NCBI RefSeq assembly: GCF_028595285.1
Contig: NZ_JAQQXQ010000008.1
Span: 78,008 to 142,007, forward strand
Reading direction: 5' to 3'
DNA length: 64,000 nt
DNA from: Erythrobacter fulvus
GTDB lineage: Bacteria; Pseudomonadota; Alphaproteobacteria; Sphingomonadales; Sphingomonadaceae
Shown here: positions 56,145 through 64,000 of the stretch, one piece after another
How positions within the stretch are numbered: the stretch's first letter is position 1
Layout of the letters: the number at the start of each line of letters is the position of its first letter
Translations under genes and position numbers: made by a program
Notes under the pieces: model-generated
The model's database searches: none
The model's input: only the letters and a program-made list of their open reading frames with translations
Told to the model about the DNA's origin: nothing

Positions 56145-58042
56145 AACTCGGCTGCTGCTACTATCCCGAACACTGGCCGGAAGAAATGTGGGCCGAGGAT
56201 GCCCGGCGGATGGCCAAAATGGGCCTGTCGCTGGTGCGCATCGGCGAATTCGCGTGGAGCCGGATCGAACCCGAGCCGGGACGCTATGACTGGGGCTGGC
56301 TCGACCGCGCGATCGACACGCTGCACGCAGACGGATTGCAGGTGATCCTTGGCACCCCCACCGCCACCCCGCCCAAGTGGCTGGTCGATAAGATGCCCGA
56401 CATGGTCGCCATCGACGAACAGGGGCATCCAAGAGGCTTCGGTTCGCGGCGGCATTACTGCTTCAGCCACGAAGGCTACCGCGCCGAGTGCCGCCGGATC
56501 GTCGCCGTGCTGGCCGAAAGGTACGGCAATCACCCGGCCATCGTTATGTGGCAGACCGACAATGAATATGGCTGCCACGACACAGTGCTCAGCTTCTCGG
56601 ACGCCGCCGCTTCGGCGTTCAGAGGCTGGCTCGCGGCGCGTTACGGCACGCCGCAAGCGCTAAATGAAGCGTGGGGCAACGTGTTCTGGAGCATGGAATA
56701 CCGCAGCTTTGCCGAAGTCGATCCGCCGCATCTGACCGTGACCGAGGCGAACCCCGCACATTGGCTCGACTATCGCCGCTTCGCCTCGCATCAGGTCGCA
56801 AGCTTCAATCGCGAACAGGTGGAAATCATCCGCGCCCATTCTCAGGGGCGCGACATCACCCACAACTTCATGGGCTTCTTCACCGAGTTCGATCATCACG
56901 ATGTTGGCCGCGACATTGATGTGGCGACGTGGGATTCCTATCCGCTCGGCTTTCTCGAACAGTTCTGGTTCTCTGCGGAAGAAAAGCGCGCCTATCTGCG
57001 TCAGGGACACCCCGATATCGCCGCCTTCCACCATGATCTTTACCGCGGCTGCGCGAACGCGCGCTGGGGGGTGATGGAACAGCAGCCCGGACCGGTGAAC
57101 TGGGCGCGCTTCAACCCCGCGCCGCTGCCGGGGATGGTCGCACTGTGGACGCTGGAAGCCGCCGCGCACGGAGCCGAGTTCACCAGCTATTTCCGCTGGC
57201 GGCAGGCACCCTTCGCGCAGGAGCAGATGCACGCTAGCCTGCTGCGGCCCGACAGCAGCGAGGCCGAGGCCGCGCCCGAGGTGCGAACGGCATCGGCGAT
57301 ATTGGCCGAGATCGGCCCGCAGCAGGCCGCGCGCGCGCCCGTCGCGCTGGTGTTCTCCTACGAGGCGGCATGGACAATCGGCATCCAGCCGCAGGGGCAA
57401 AGCTTCCGCTATCTCGAACTGGTGTTCGAAACCTATTCGGCGCTGCGGGCGCGGGGCCTCGACGTCGATATCGTGGCACCGCGGGCGGATCTATCCGCCT
57501 ACCGCGTGGTAATTGTACCGACCCTTCCGATCATGCCGGAAGGCTTTGCCGACAAGCTGGGCGCACTCGGCTGTCCGGTCCTGATAGGCCCGCGATCTGG
57601 CAGCAGGACAGCTAGCTTCCGCATCCCCGAAGGCCTTGCACCGGGCGATCTCAAACCGCTTATCCCGCTTACAGTCACCCGCGTCGAAAGCCTGCGCGAC
57701 GGGTTCAGCGAACCTGCCGAAGGCTTCGCCGTTACCCGCTGGCGCGAAGATGTGGAAAGCGAGCTGGCCCCCGAGCTAGCAGACACGGCGGGGCGCGGCG
57801 TGGTCTATAGCCAGAACAATGTCCGTTATTGCGCGATCTGGCCCGACCGCACGTTGCTCGCGCTATTGGTCGAGCGCATGGCGCAAGAGGCGGGCGTACC
57901 GCTGATCGACCTGCCCGACGGCATCCGCCTGCGCCGCTCTACCAGCCACGCTTTCACCTTCAATTACGCGAAGGAGCCGGTATTCGTGCCGCATCTCGGC
58001 AAGACGCTCGCTCCGGCAGCTTGCGACATCGCCGCGCTCTAA
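56141..58042 (+). CDS. Beta-galactosidase, GH42
   Basis: The 633-residue protein starts MKLGCCYYPEHWPEEMW, classic GH42. The acid/base is Glu142 in WQTDNEYGCHDT and the nucleophile Glu361 in QAPFAQEQMHASL. A trimerisation domain and a C-terminal beta domain follow. It hydrolyses beta-galactosides such as lactose or galacto-oligosaccharides in the cytoplasm. Coupled to the GH36 gene; its 3' end overlaps bciA by four bases in convergent orientation. Confidence 0.94.
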   Translation: MKLGCCYYPEHWPEEMWAEDARRMAKMGLSLVRIGEFAWSRIEPEPGRYDWGWLDRAIDTLHADGLQVILGTPTATPPKWLVDKMPDMVAIDEQGHPRGFGSRRHYCFSHEGYRAECRRIVAVLAERYGNHPAIVMWQTDNEYGCHDTVLSFSDAAASAFRGWLAARYGTPQALNEAWGNVFWSMEYRSFAEVDPPHLTVTEANPAHWLDYRRFASHQVASFNREQVEIIRAHSQGRDITHNFMGFFTEFDHHDVGRDIDVATWDSYPLGFLEQFWFSAEEKRAYLRQGHPDIAAFHHDLYRGCANARWGVMEQQPGPVNWARFNPAPLPGMVALWTLEAAAHGAEFTSYFRWRQAPFAQEQMHASLLRPDSSEAEAAPEVRTASAILAEIGPQQAARAPVALVFSYEAAWTIGIQPQGQSFRYLELVFETYSALRARGLDVDIVAPRADLSAYRVVIVPTLPIMPEGFADKLGALGCPVLIGPRSGSRTASFRIPEGLAPGDLKPLIPLTVTRVESLRDGFSEPAEGFAVTRWREDVESELAPELADTAGRGVVYSQNNVRYCAIWPDRTLLALLVERMAQEAGVPLIDLPDGIRLRRSTSHAFTFNYAKEPVFVPHLGKTLAPAACDIAAL

Positions 58043-58986
58043 TCCCCGGCCAGCAGCCTCGCATAGTGATCGCGCAGAGTTTCGCTGCCGAATTCCGGGG
58101 TAAGATCGGCGCTGTAAGTGCCACTCGCCGGATCGAGCACCAACATGCTCTCGGTCGCGTAGTAGCGCGCGATACGGGCATATTCGGCCTTTTCGGCAAA
58201 CCAGTCGGACACGCCCGCGCCGACGTTTAGTGCCCGTTCGGCATAGGTGAACAGCCTGGGAGAGACCGATTTGAAGCGGGCGGGCCTTCCTGCCAGCTCG
58301 CACAGCATTTCGCCCTGCTCACGCAAGGAGATCGCCGGGCCGGGGCCGCCGATCGGCAGGATGCGCCCGCGGGTTTCGGGATTGCCGATGCATTGTGCGA
58401 TGAAGCGCGCCAGATCATTATCGCTGATCGGCTTGCAGCGCGTCAATTCGCCGCCCCCGAAGACAAGGAACGGCTTGCCCGCCTTAACCCGCTTGACCTG
58501 CCCCGACAGCGACTTGAAGAACGCGGTCGGACGGATGATCGCATAATCGATCCCGCTCGCCGCCAGTTCGGCCTCGAAGGCGAGCTTGGCATGCTGGAAG
58601 GCGAGCAGCGGCTTTTGCACGCAAATGGCCGAAAGCAGGATGAACTGCCCCGCCCCCGCCGCCTGTGCTGCCGCAAGCAGCGCAATATTGGCGGCGTAAT
58701 CGATCGCCTGCGCGTCCTTGGGTGCGCCGCTGCGCGAGGCGATGCAGGAAATCACGCAGTCGGGCGAGGCAGCAGCGAACACCCGCTCCAGACCGGACCT
58801 ATCCGACAATGCGGCCTGCACGACATCGGCGCCGGCCAGCTCGGGAAGATCGTTCCCGCTCCCGACCGATCGCAGCAACGCGGTGACGCGATACCCGTCC
58901 GCGACCAGTTGCCGCACGACCGCGCGCCCGATCGTACCGCTTGCTCCGGCCACCAGCACCCGGCTTGAAGAGATCCCGCCCGCCAT
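58039..58986 (-). CDS. bciA: Divinyl (proto)chlorophyllide a 8-vinyl-reductase BciA
   Basis: BciA reduces the 8-vinyl group of the chlorophyll precursor with NADPH, a step of bacteriochlorophyll a synthesis. The protein has the Rossmann start RVLVAGASGTIGRAV, and the characteristic blocks SRSGAPKDAQAIDY, LLSAICVQKPLLAFQHAKLA and IRPTAFFKSLSGQV that set BciA apart from generic SDRs. ATG 58986 gives 315 residues; GTG 58998 is an alternative. No other photosynthesis gene is adjacent. This is the main evidence for phototrophy here. Confidence 0.88.
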   Translation of the reverse strand: MAGGISSSRVLVAGASGTIGRAVVRQLVADGYRVTALLRSVGSGNDLPELAGADVVQAALSDRSGLERVFAAASPDCVISCIASRSGAPKDAQAIDYAANIALLAAAQAAGAGQFILLSAICVQKPLLAFQHAKLAFEAELAASGIDYAIIRPTAFFKSLSGQVKRVKAGKPFLVFGGGELTRCKPISDNDLARFIAQCIGNPETRGRILPIGGPGPAISLREQGEMLCELAGRPARFKSVSPRLFTYAERALNVGAGVSDWFAEKAEYARIARYYATESMLVLDPASGTYSADLTPEFGSETLRDHYARLLAGD

Positions 58987-59112
58987 AATCGCACGCACAG
59001 TAACGCGCCGGCGAAACCGGTCAAATCAGCGATTGAGACATAGCGCCCTCGCAACCAGTTGCCGTTGCCTGTTTGCGTGGGCCGTGCAAATCCGGCCTCG
59101 TCATGGTGCGGC

Positions 59113-60675
59113 CTATTGCCCGCCACCCACGGCGAGCAGCGCGCCCTTTCCGGCGTGCGGAACCGGTTCCAGCCCATCAGGCAAAATCAGCGGATCGGGC
59201 ACCGGACCGACGATCCAAACATGCGTGAATGCGTCCTGCGGGATTTGACGCAGTGCCTGCGAAAGATCGGGGTATACGGCAGCATCACATGCGCCCGAGT
59301 GCACAAATTGCGAAGGATCATGCTCAAACGGCGCCGCCGCCGGGTAATGCACGATCAGCGGGTTTACCCCCGGAACCTGCCACTGGTTATTGACGAAGAC
59401 ATTGCGCCGGGCAAGCGCCACCCCGCCCATATGCGACAGCACCGGCAATTCCCACGTCGTCTTGCACGGGACAATCGACAGGAAGGCAACACGCGATCCT
59501 TCGGGGATGGATTCGATCGCTGGAAGCGTTTCCTCCACAGTCCGTTCCTGCGCCACGTAGGCAGCGCCCGTCACCAGCGTTCGGCCGGCGAAAAAGGCGA
59601 CAGCCATCAGGCTGATGATCCGCAGGGTCTTGGGTTCGATGCCTCGCGGGGATATCGCCAGAAGGGCGACAATCAGAATGTAGGGCACCAGCCGCATGTC
59701 GGCGAACATCGATCCGAACACCTGTACCGGCAGGATCATGAAGCTGGCGAAACAGATCGCCGCCGCCGTACCCAAGCGCCTGTCCCATGCAACTTCACGG
59801 GTACGGGCCGCCCAGTAGATCGTGATCACGACGGCGATGAGCGATACGACGTCAAACACGACCCACTTGTTGCGGAAAGCCGAAATCAGCCATTGCAGCT
59901 TGTAGCTGAGCGTCCAGCCCTGCAAATCGAGCCCCCCCGCACCGGTGCGCCAGACAAGCATCGGCACCAGCGGGAGCAGCAGCGGCCAGCATGCGCCGAG
60001 GATTTGCCGCAAGGCGGCGATAGGCCGTTCGCGGGCGGCGATCACGCCGGCCAGCACACTCGAACCGCACAGCAGACCCAGAAACGCCCAGCCAAAGGTG
60101 TGACACACCCAGATGACGACACCCGACACACCCAGCCAGATGCGCGCCGCGTTGTTCCGCCCGGCGCGGTCGAGCCGCATCCACAGCACGAAGGCCAGCA
60201 GGCCAAGCGCCATGCTGAGCGAGAAATTGAGGAAACCGTAATTGAATGGCAGCCCGTAAATCAGCGGCAGCGCCATCACGGCAAAGGGGGTGATGCGGCC
60301 GTGACATTCCCGGCTCACTAGCAGGATTCCGGCTGTGGCCAGCAGCTGCGTGCCGATCACGACAAGCTTGATCGCGGTTTCAAGGCCCAGCAATCCGTGC
60401 AGGGCCTGAACCAGCAGGTCGCCGCCCAGATTGCCGATCAGTTGCCATTGGTAGGAATAGAATTCCTGGAGCGCCGGCCGGTTTTCGATATCGGTCTGGA
60501 CGACATAGCGCCCGTAATGACCAAAAAGGTCCACCAGCGGCGGCATGCCGACAAACAGCAAGGGCATAATTGCGGCAAGGCACAGAAGGGCAAACGCCGT
60601 CCGTGTATCGAGCCAGCTTATCCGGTCGCTGCGAAAGCCATATCCGATCGCGCCTGCAGAGCTTGTAATCATCAT
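59113..60675 (-). CDS. Polytopic membrane protein, glycosyltransferase-like (GT-C type)
   Basis: The 520-residue protein has about 10-11 hydrophobic segments and a C-terminal periplasmic domain of roughly 120 residues. The first loop carries DLFGHYGRYVVQTDIENRP, acidic and aromatic as in GT-C enzymes that use polyprenyl-phosphate sugars. NFSLSMALGLLAFVLW and FGSMFADMRLVPY are other conserved-looking parts. Its start overlaps the GtrA stop (ATGA). GtrA upstream and a GtrB-like transferase opposite suggest a lipid-linked sugar donor. Exact role unknown. Confidence 0.65.
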   Translation of the reverse strand: MMITSSAGAIGYGFRSDRISWLDTRTAFALLCLAAIMPLLFVGMPPLVDLFGHYGRYVVQTDIENRPALQEFYSYQWQLIGNLGGDLLVQALHGLLGLETAIKLVVIGTQLLATAGILLVSRECHGRITPFAVMALPLIYGLPFNYGFLNFSLSMALGLLAFVLWMRLDRAGRNNAARIWLGVSGVVIWVCHTFGWAFLGLLCGSSVLAGVIAARERPIAALRQILGACWPLLLPLVPMLVWRTGAGGLDLQGWTLSYKLQWLISAFRNKWVVFDVVSLIAVVITIYWAARTREVAWDRRLGTAAAICFASFMILPVQVFGSMFADMRLVPYILIVALLAISPRGIEPKTLRIISLMAVAFFAGRTLVTGAAYVAQERTVEETLPAIESIPEGSRVAFLSIVPCKTTWELPVLSHMGGVALARRNVFVNNQWQVPGVNPLIVHYPAAAPFEHDPSQFVHSGACDAAVYPDLSQALRQIPQDAFTHVWIVGPVPDPLILPDGLEPVPHAGKGALLAVGGGQ

Positions 60676-61136
60676 GCGACGCTTTTCCGCCTGAAAACGA
60701 ACAGTCGCGTCAGCGGATAGAAAACCAGCGTATACGCACCGACAGCAAGCACCTGCGCAACCGGGCTGCCTTCGCCCAGCATCGACTGCGTCAGCAGCAG
60801 CACGGCCATGTTGACCCCGAAAGCGGTGAAGAAGACAGCAATGAACCGGCCCACTTCGGTGTGCGATATCGTTCCCCTGACACCGAAGACATAGTGCCGA
60901 TTCAGCAGGAACGAACAAGTCAAAGCAACAGCATAACCGACAATGTTTGCCGTGATGCCGTCAGCCCCGATAGCCAGACAGAAGAATATCGTCGAAAAAC
61001 CGACGATTGAATTGGCCACCCCTGTCACCAGAAAAGGGATCAGCCGGAAGAACTGCCGGATAGCATACGAAACGAGAGGCTCGGACTTCCCTCTCGTGGT
61101 GCATCCGCCTCTGGTATTACGGTCGCTCAGCGGCAA
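60672..61136 (-). CDS. GtrA family membrane protein
   Basis: Four hydrophobic segments beginning FFRLIPFLVTGVANSIVGFS and including FLLNRHYVFG and FYPLTRLFVFRR are typical of GtrA, a small protein thought to flip or stabilise undecaprenyl-phosphate-linked glucose. No in-frame ATG lies near the fold. TTG 61136, with GAGAA upstream, gives 154 residues and is the best guess; the first 25 residues are poorly conserved-looking. Coupled to the GT-C-like gene. Confidence 0.72.
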   Translation of the reverse strand: MPLSDRNTRGGCTTRGKSEPLVSYAIRQFFRLIPFLVTGVANSIVGFSTIFFCLAIGADGITANIVGYAVALTCSFLLNRHYVFGVRGTISHTEVGRFIAVFFTAFGVNMAVLLLTQSMLGEGSPVAQVLAVGAYTLVFYPLTRLFVFRRKSVA

Positions 61137-61440
61137 GATGGTTCTCGCATGGTCTGCCCGCCGTGAACGGGGCGGGACGATTTGGTAGCTGGGACGCCCC
61201 CTGTCCGATCCACAGGAGCCATCCGAAAAAGAAGCATCGGATTGCACCTCATGGACCCTCCAGCAGCGCAGGGCGGGACTATGAGAGAATGGTAAATTCG
61301 GCGTTAAGAGCTTCGACTCTCGCCAGACTGGACGCGGGCTTTGCAAAAGGGCGCCGTCCGGTAATGCCACAATGAAAAGACAGCCCGGATATACGTCCCG
61401 TTAACCATCCTGATCTAGCCTTGCGTCAGGAAAGGGCCCC
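61137..61440. other. Divergent intergenic region, GtrA / glycosyltransferase
   Basis: No gene seen in these 304 bases. TTAACCAT at 61401-61408 matches the half-site preferred by the alphaproteobacterial cell-cycle regulator CtrA and lies 33 bases before the glycosyltransferase start. AGGAAAGGG at 61428-61436 is that gene's ribosome binding site. GGTAAATTCGGCGTTAAG near 61291 resembles a second, imperfect site. Confidence 0.4.
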
Positions 61441-62523
61441 ATGACCTATCAATCGATCGGCAATTTCGTTGCAGACCATGCGACAGCAGTCCGCCATCCG
61501 GAAGCCTGGGGCCTTGCCGAAGCGGGGCTCCGCGTACCGCTCGTTTCCGTTATCGCACCTGTAAAGGACGAGCAGGAATCGATCGGGGCCTTTGTTACTC
61601 GGGTTTCCGCCGTGCTCGATCAGGTTGCGCCCGAGGGCAATTGGGAGATCCTGTTTGTCGACGACGGCAGCAGCGATACCACACTTGCCGTGATCGCTGC
61701 CTGGCACGAACGTGATCAGCGGGTGCGAGCGCTTTCGCTCTCCCGCAATTTCGGCAAGGAAGCTGCGCTTTCTGCAGGCTTGGATTATGCTGCCGGCGAC
61801 GCGGTCGTGCCGATGGACGTCGATCTTCAGGACCCGCCGGAAGTGCTCGTTGAAATGGTGGCCAAGTGGCGCGCCGGTTGCGATGTCGTCTACGGAGTCC
61901 GTCGCAATCGCGGCACCGATACCTTGCTGAAGCGCATGACGGCAGATCTCTACTACCGCACCCACAATGCCCTGAGCAGAGACAAGATCCCGGAGCACGC
62001 CGGCGACTTCAGGCTGCTCGACCGCAAGGTCGTCGAGGTGATCCGCAAGCTTCCCGAGCGCAACCGCTTCATGAAGGGTCTGTTTGCTTGGAGCGGCTTC
62101 CGGCAGGACGCGGTCGAATATGACCGTATCGAACGAGCCGCAGGCACCAGCAAATTCAATTACTGGAAGCTATGGACACTGGCACTCGACGGGATCACCT
62201 CGGCCTCGACCGTGCCTTTGCGGATCTGGAGCTATGTCGGCGCCAGCATCGCCATGCTTGCTCTGATCTACGCCGCCTTTCTTACCATCAAAACCCTGAT
62301 TTTCGGCGCGCTCGTGCCTGGATACGCGTCCATTATGGTTTCGGTGCTGTTTCTGGGAGGCGTCCAGCTCATTTCGCTCGGCGTGCTTGGCGAATATGTC
62401 GGACGGATCCTGACCGAAACCAAACAGCGCCCGATTTACATTGTCCGCGAGTCCATCGGTCTGGAAGCCTTCCATGCCGCTTGCGCAATCAATCCTTCTT
62501 CACCGAACAGGAGCCCGCGATGA
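61441..62523 (+). CDS. Family 2 glycosyltransferase with C-terminal membrane helices (GtrB/DPM1-like)
   Basis: The 360-residue protein has the GT2 fold: VSVIAPVKDEQESIGAFV near residues 35-52, WEILFVDDGSSDTT, and the metal-binding D-x-D in MDVDLQDPPEVL. The family's two C-terminal membrane segments follow (residues about 255-320). It resembles enzymes that put glucose or a related sugar on polyprenyl phosphate. GtrA is encoded next to it on the other strand. Its stop overlaps the methyltransferase start. Confidence 0.85.
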   Translation: MTYQSIGNFVADHATAVRHPEAWGLAEAGLRVPLVSVIAPVKDEQESIGAFVTRVSAVLDQVAPEGNWEILFVDDGSSDTTLAVIAAWHERDQRVRALSLSRNFGKEAALSAGLDYAAGDAVVPMDVDLQDPPEVLVEMVAKWRAGCDVVYGVRRNRGTDTLLKRMTADLYYRTHNALSRDKIPEHAGDFRLLDRKVVEVIRKLPERNRFMKGLFAWSGFRQDAVEYDRIERAAGTSKFNYWKLWTLALDGITSASTVPLRIWSYVGASIAMLALIYAAFLTIKTLIFGALVPGYASIMVSVLFLGGVQLISLGVLGEYVGRILTETKQRPIYIVRESIGLEAFHAACAINPSSPNRSPR

Positions 62524-63269
62524 ACAGCCTCACACGCCAGCACGACATCGCTTTTCAGGCCAATCTCTATGCCGATCCCAACCCGACACGGCGCAGCCTG
62601 CACAGTGCGCGCCGCACATGGGTGGAACAGGCGCTGGCCGGGGTCGGACCGGAGACGCGGATCCTGGAGGTGGGCGTGGGCTGCGGCATCTTCACGCGGT
62701 TCCTATCACGAACCGGCGCGCAGGTGACTGCCATCGACATCAACCCCGATTTCATCGAGAGCGTGCAGGGACTGCCCAATGTCAGCGCCCATGTCCGCGA
62801 TGCCACCTGCCCCTTCGATGTAGAAAATCAGGACGTGGTGCTCAGTTCGGAGGTGCTCGAACATGTGCCGCCCGAGCGTTCGATCGCGATGCTGCGTGAA
62901 ATCCGGGCCTCGCTGAAGCCGGGCGGTCTGTTCATCCTGACAACGCCGCAGCGCTATGCCACGATGGAATTGGCCGCGCGGCTGCTCCAGTTTCCTGCCG
63001 TGCTTGCCCTTGCCCGCAAAATCTACGGCAATGTGGACGAGCTTGGTCACATCAACCTGCTCACGGCTTCGCAGCTTCAACAACAGCTCGAATCGACCGG
63101 TTTCCGGATAGAACGACACGAGCGCTTCGGATTCTATCTGCCATTGATCGCCGACTTCGGAGGAAAGGCGGGCCAAAGCCTGCTGCGCGGGATTGAAGCG
63201 GTGATCCGCCATATTCCTGTCCTACGCGGACTGCTTTGGACACAGGCCTACGTGCTGCGCGCTTGTTAA
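62520..63269 (+). CDS. Class I SAM-dependent methyltransferase
   Basis: The 249-residue protein has the AdoMet loop ILEVGVGCGIFTRFL near residues 48-62, the acidic AIDINPDF, and SSEVLEHVPPERS with LKPGGLFILTTP. It looks like small-molecule or glycan/lipid O-methyltransferases of the UbiG-like group. Translational coupling to the GT2 gene suggests methylation of the same envelope product. Substrate unknown. Confidence 0.82.
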   Translation: MNSLTRQHDIAFQANLYADPNPTRRSLHSARRTWVEQALAGVGPETRILEVGVGCGIFTRFLSRTGAQVTAIDINPDFIESVQGLPNVSAHVRDATCPFDVENQDVVLSSEVLEHVPPERSIAMLREIRASLKPGGLFILTTPQRYATMELAARLLQFPAVLALARKIYGNVDELGHINLLTASQLQQQLESTGFRIERHERFGFYLPLIADFGGKAGQSLLRGIEAVIRHIPVLRGLLWTQAYVLRAC

Positions 63270-63470
63270 GCGCTCCCCCCTGTTATCCCGACCCGGGAAT
63301 TGAGGGGTTTTACAATATTTTTCAGTGATTTGTGGAGCCGGACGGCGTTTGCGACGCGGAATGTTACGGGCGGACACAGGTAAGAAATCCGTTCGCACCG
63401 ACTTGGCATAACGTTGCTCGCCCGGTCGGATCAAGAATGCCGGCCATGACACGGCTCGCGTGCCGCCACT

Positions 63471-63650
63471 TCAGGGGCACGAAGCGGATGTCCACTTGCC
63501 CGAATTGGGCCCGCGGGCGCACATCCATTGGTGCCAATGCATGACGATGCGCCAGCCGCCCGTGTCAGGGTCGGGCTCGGCGCTGGCAAAGGTGCGCTTG
63601 CCAGATACGCTGTCATCGGCGAGGCCATGCTCCTCGATCCGGATCGCCAT
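63471..63650 (-). CDS. Small hypothetical protein or gene remnant, 59 residues
   Basis: This short frame starts at ATG 63650 and ends at TGA 63471. The product (MAIRIEEHGLADDSVSGKR, then ASAEPDPDTGGWRIVMHWHQ, ending WTSASCP) has a balanced composition with four tryptophans and a conserved-looking GGWRIVMHWHQW run, unlike a chance frame. It resembles the C-terminal end of a larger fold, so it may be the remnant of a gene truncated by the neighbouring IS. No family was recognised. Confidence 0.35.
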   Translation of the reverse strand: MAIRIEEHGLADDSVSGKRTFASAEPDPDTGGWRIVMHWHQWMCARGPNSGKWTSASCP

Positions 63651-63732
63651 GAAATTGTTGGCGCTGCCGGTCGGTTTTTCATGCGGCTGTCCCCGTCAGC
63701 GCCTATGGCACAGATTTGAGGTTGTGATTTAA

Positions 63733-63789
63733 GGAGTGTTTGGGTCTCGTCGTAGTGACGAAGGAACGAAGATGAGACCCAAACACTCC
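63733..63789. repeat. Perfect 16-base inverted repeat around a transposase start
   Basis: GGAGTGTTTGGGTCTC (63733-63748) and GAGACCCAAACACTCC (63774-63789) are exact reverse complements around a 25-base loop. The right arm begins at the G of the ATG start codon and the loop holds GAAGGAACGAAG, the ribosome binding site. Confidence 0.85.
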
Positions 63790-63880
63790 AATGCAAAATC
63801 GCTGACGAAGGCCCCTGCCGAGCAGGTTGTGAAGGACATCCGGCGCCGAACCCGGCGGCACTTTTCGGCCGAGGACAAGA
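63772..63880 (+). pseudogene. IS3-type transposase OrfA start, interrupted
   Basis: ATG 63772 opens MRPKHSNAKSLTKAPAEQVV, then KDIRRRTRRHFSAEDK, the N-terminal helix-turn-helix part of an IS3-family OrfA. The expected continuation (a helix beginning IRIVLEG in relatives) is lost at 63880-63881, where an unrelated sequence begins with TGATCTGCCCCC. The remaining 36 codons cannot make a functional transposase. The rest of this element, if present, lies beyond the window. Confidence 0.75.
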
Positions 63881-64000
63881 TGATCTGCCCCCTTCTGAGT
63901 GGCCCAATTTCTATTTTAGAATTGGTCACGAAGGAGGAATGGAATGGCAAGGAAGCACAGGCCGGAAGAGATCATCGGCAAGCTGCGTGAAGCGGAGATC
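63881..64000 (+). mobile_element. Left end of a second IS3-type element inserted in the first
   Basis: From 63881 the sequence changes from the outer transposase frame to TGATCTGCCCCCTTCTGAGT, a TG-starting terminus typical of IS3-family inverted repeats, followed by a short leader and a new OrfA start at 63944. The element runs off the window, so its right end and target duplication cannot be seen. Confidence 0.7.
63944..64000 (+). CDS. IS3-type transposase OrfA, N-terminal part
   Basis: ATG 63944, preceded by AAGGAGG at six bases, opens MARKHRPEEIIGKLREAEI and continues beyond the window. The RPEEIIGKLREAE helix is typical of IS3-family OrfA DNA-binding domains. A second ATG at 63939 in another frame was rejected because its frame does not match. 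It differs from the outer element's OrfA, so two distinct IS types are nested. Confidence 0.78.
   Translation, partial: MARKHRPEEIIGKLREAEI

Overview
The window looks like chromosomal DNA of an aerobic anoxygenic phototrophic alphaproteobacterium of the Erythrobacteraceae/Sphingomonadales type (Erythrobacter or Porphyrobacter-like). The grounds are uniformly high GC with GC-rich third codon positions, crtY-crtI-crtB carotenoid genes, an 8-vinyl-reductase gene for bacteriochlorophyll (bciA), a MetH split into two proteins, an ArsR-methyltransferase fusion upstream of metF, and short palindromic intergenic repeats of the kind common in sphingomonads. The genus is inference; no rRNA is present.

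Layout. 0-5.2 kb: carotenoid genes (crtY, crtI, crtB) interrupted by a DUF559 endonuclease-like cassette bracketed by inverted REP-like arms and by a LOG-family gene. 5.2-8.8 kb: a biotin-dependent acyl-CoA carboxylase pair. 8.9-13.7 kb: MFS exporter, DNA polymerase IV, Nudix hydrolase, 6-phosphogluconolactonase, Dps and a small membrane protein. 13.7-21.0 kb: PhoX-like protein, SDR, zinc alcohol dehydrogenase, an outer-membrane barrel-like protein and a penicillin/AHL-acylase-like enzyme. 21.5 kb: tRNA-Gly(CCC). 21.6-28 kb: EEP-family hydrolase and a tripartite RND efflux operon. 28-33.5 kb: a catalase-peroxidase with a signal peptide, M24 peptidase and methylmalonate-semialdehyde dehydrogenase. 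33.5-37.5 kb: a small accessory-looking block (Nmad3-like protein, nucleotidyltransferase, flippase, DUF6624-like secreted protein). 37.5-42.3 kb: the glycine cleavage operon gcvT-gcvH-gcvPA-gcvPB under a tandem glycine riboswitch. 42.3-44.5 kb: TauE/SafE permease and a serine hydrolase. 44.5-50.2 kb: the methionine/one-carbon operon arsR-MT, metF, metH (two parts). 50.3-58.0 kb: a galactoside locus with symporter-galT-galK facing away from alpha- and beta-galactosidase genes. 58.0-59.0 kb: bciA. 59.1-63.3 kb: membrane protein, GtrA, glycosyltransferase and methyltransferase, probably envelope glycan modification. 63.5-64 kb: an IS3-type transposase start broken by a second IS3-type element running off the window.

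How parts connect. The gcv operon makes 5,10-methylene-THF, MetF reduces it, and the two MetH proteins use it to remethylate homocysteine; the ArsR-MT fusion heads that operon and has a near-palindrome at its own start. The symporter, glycosidases, GalK and GalT form a lactose/melibiose-to-glucose-1-phosphate route, with galE and a sugar-specific regulator absent locally. CrtB, CrtI and CrtY make beta-carotene from GGPP.

The strongest candidates for something not routinely described are the DUF559 cassette whose inverted repeat arms also carry the ribosome binding sites of two genes, the ArsR-methyltransferase regulator with a palindrome over its start, the foreign-looking internal segment of the carboxylase alpha gene, the signal-peptide KatG, and the nested IS with a hairpin that can occlude its own ribosome binding site. 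All family assignments come from reading motifs by eye; no database search was run.
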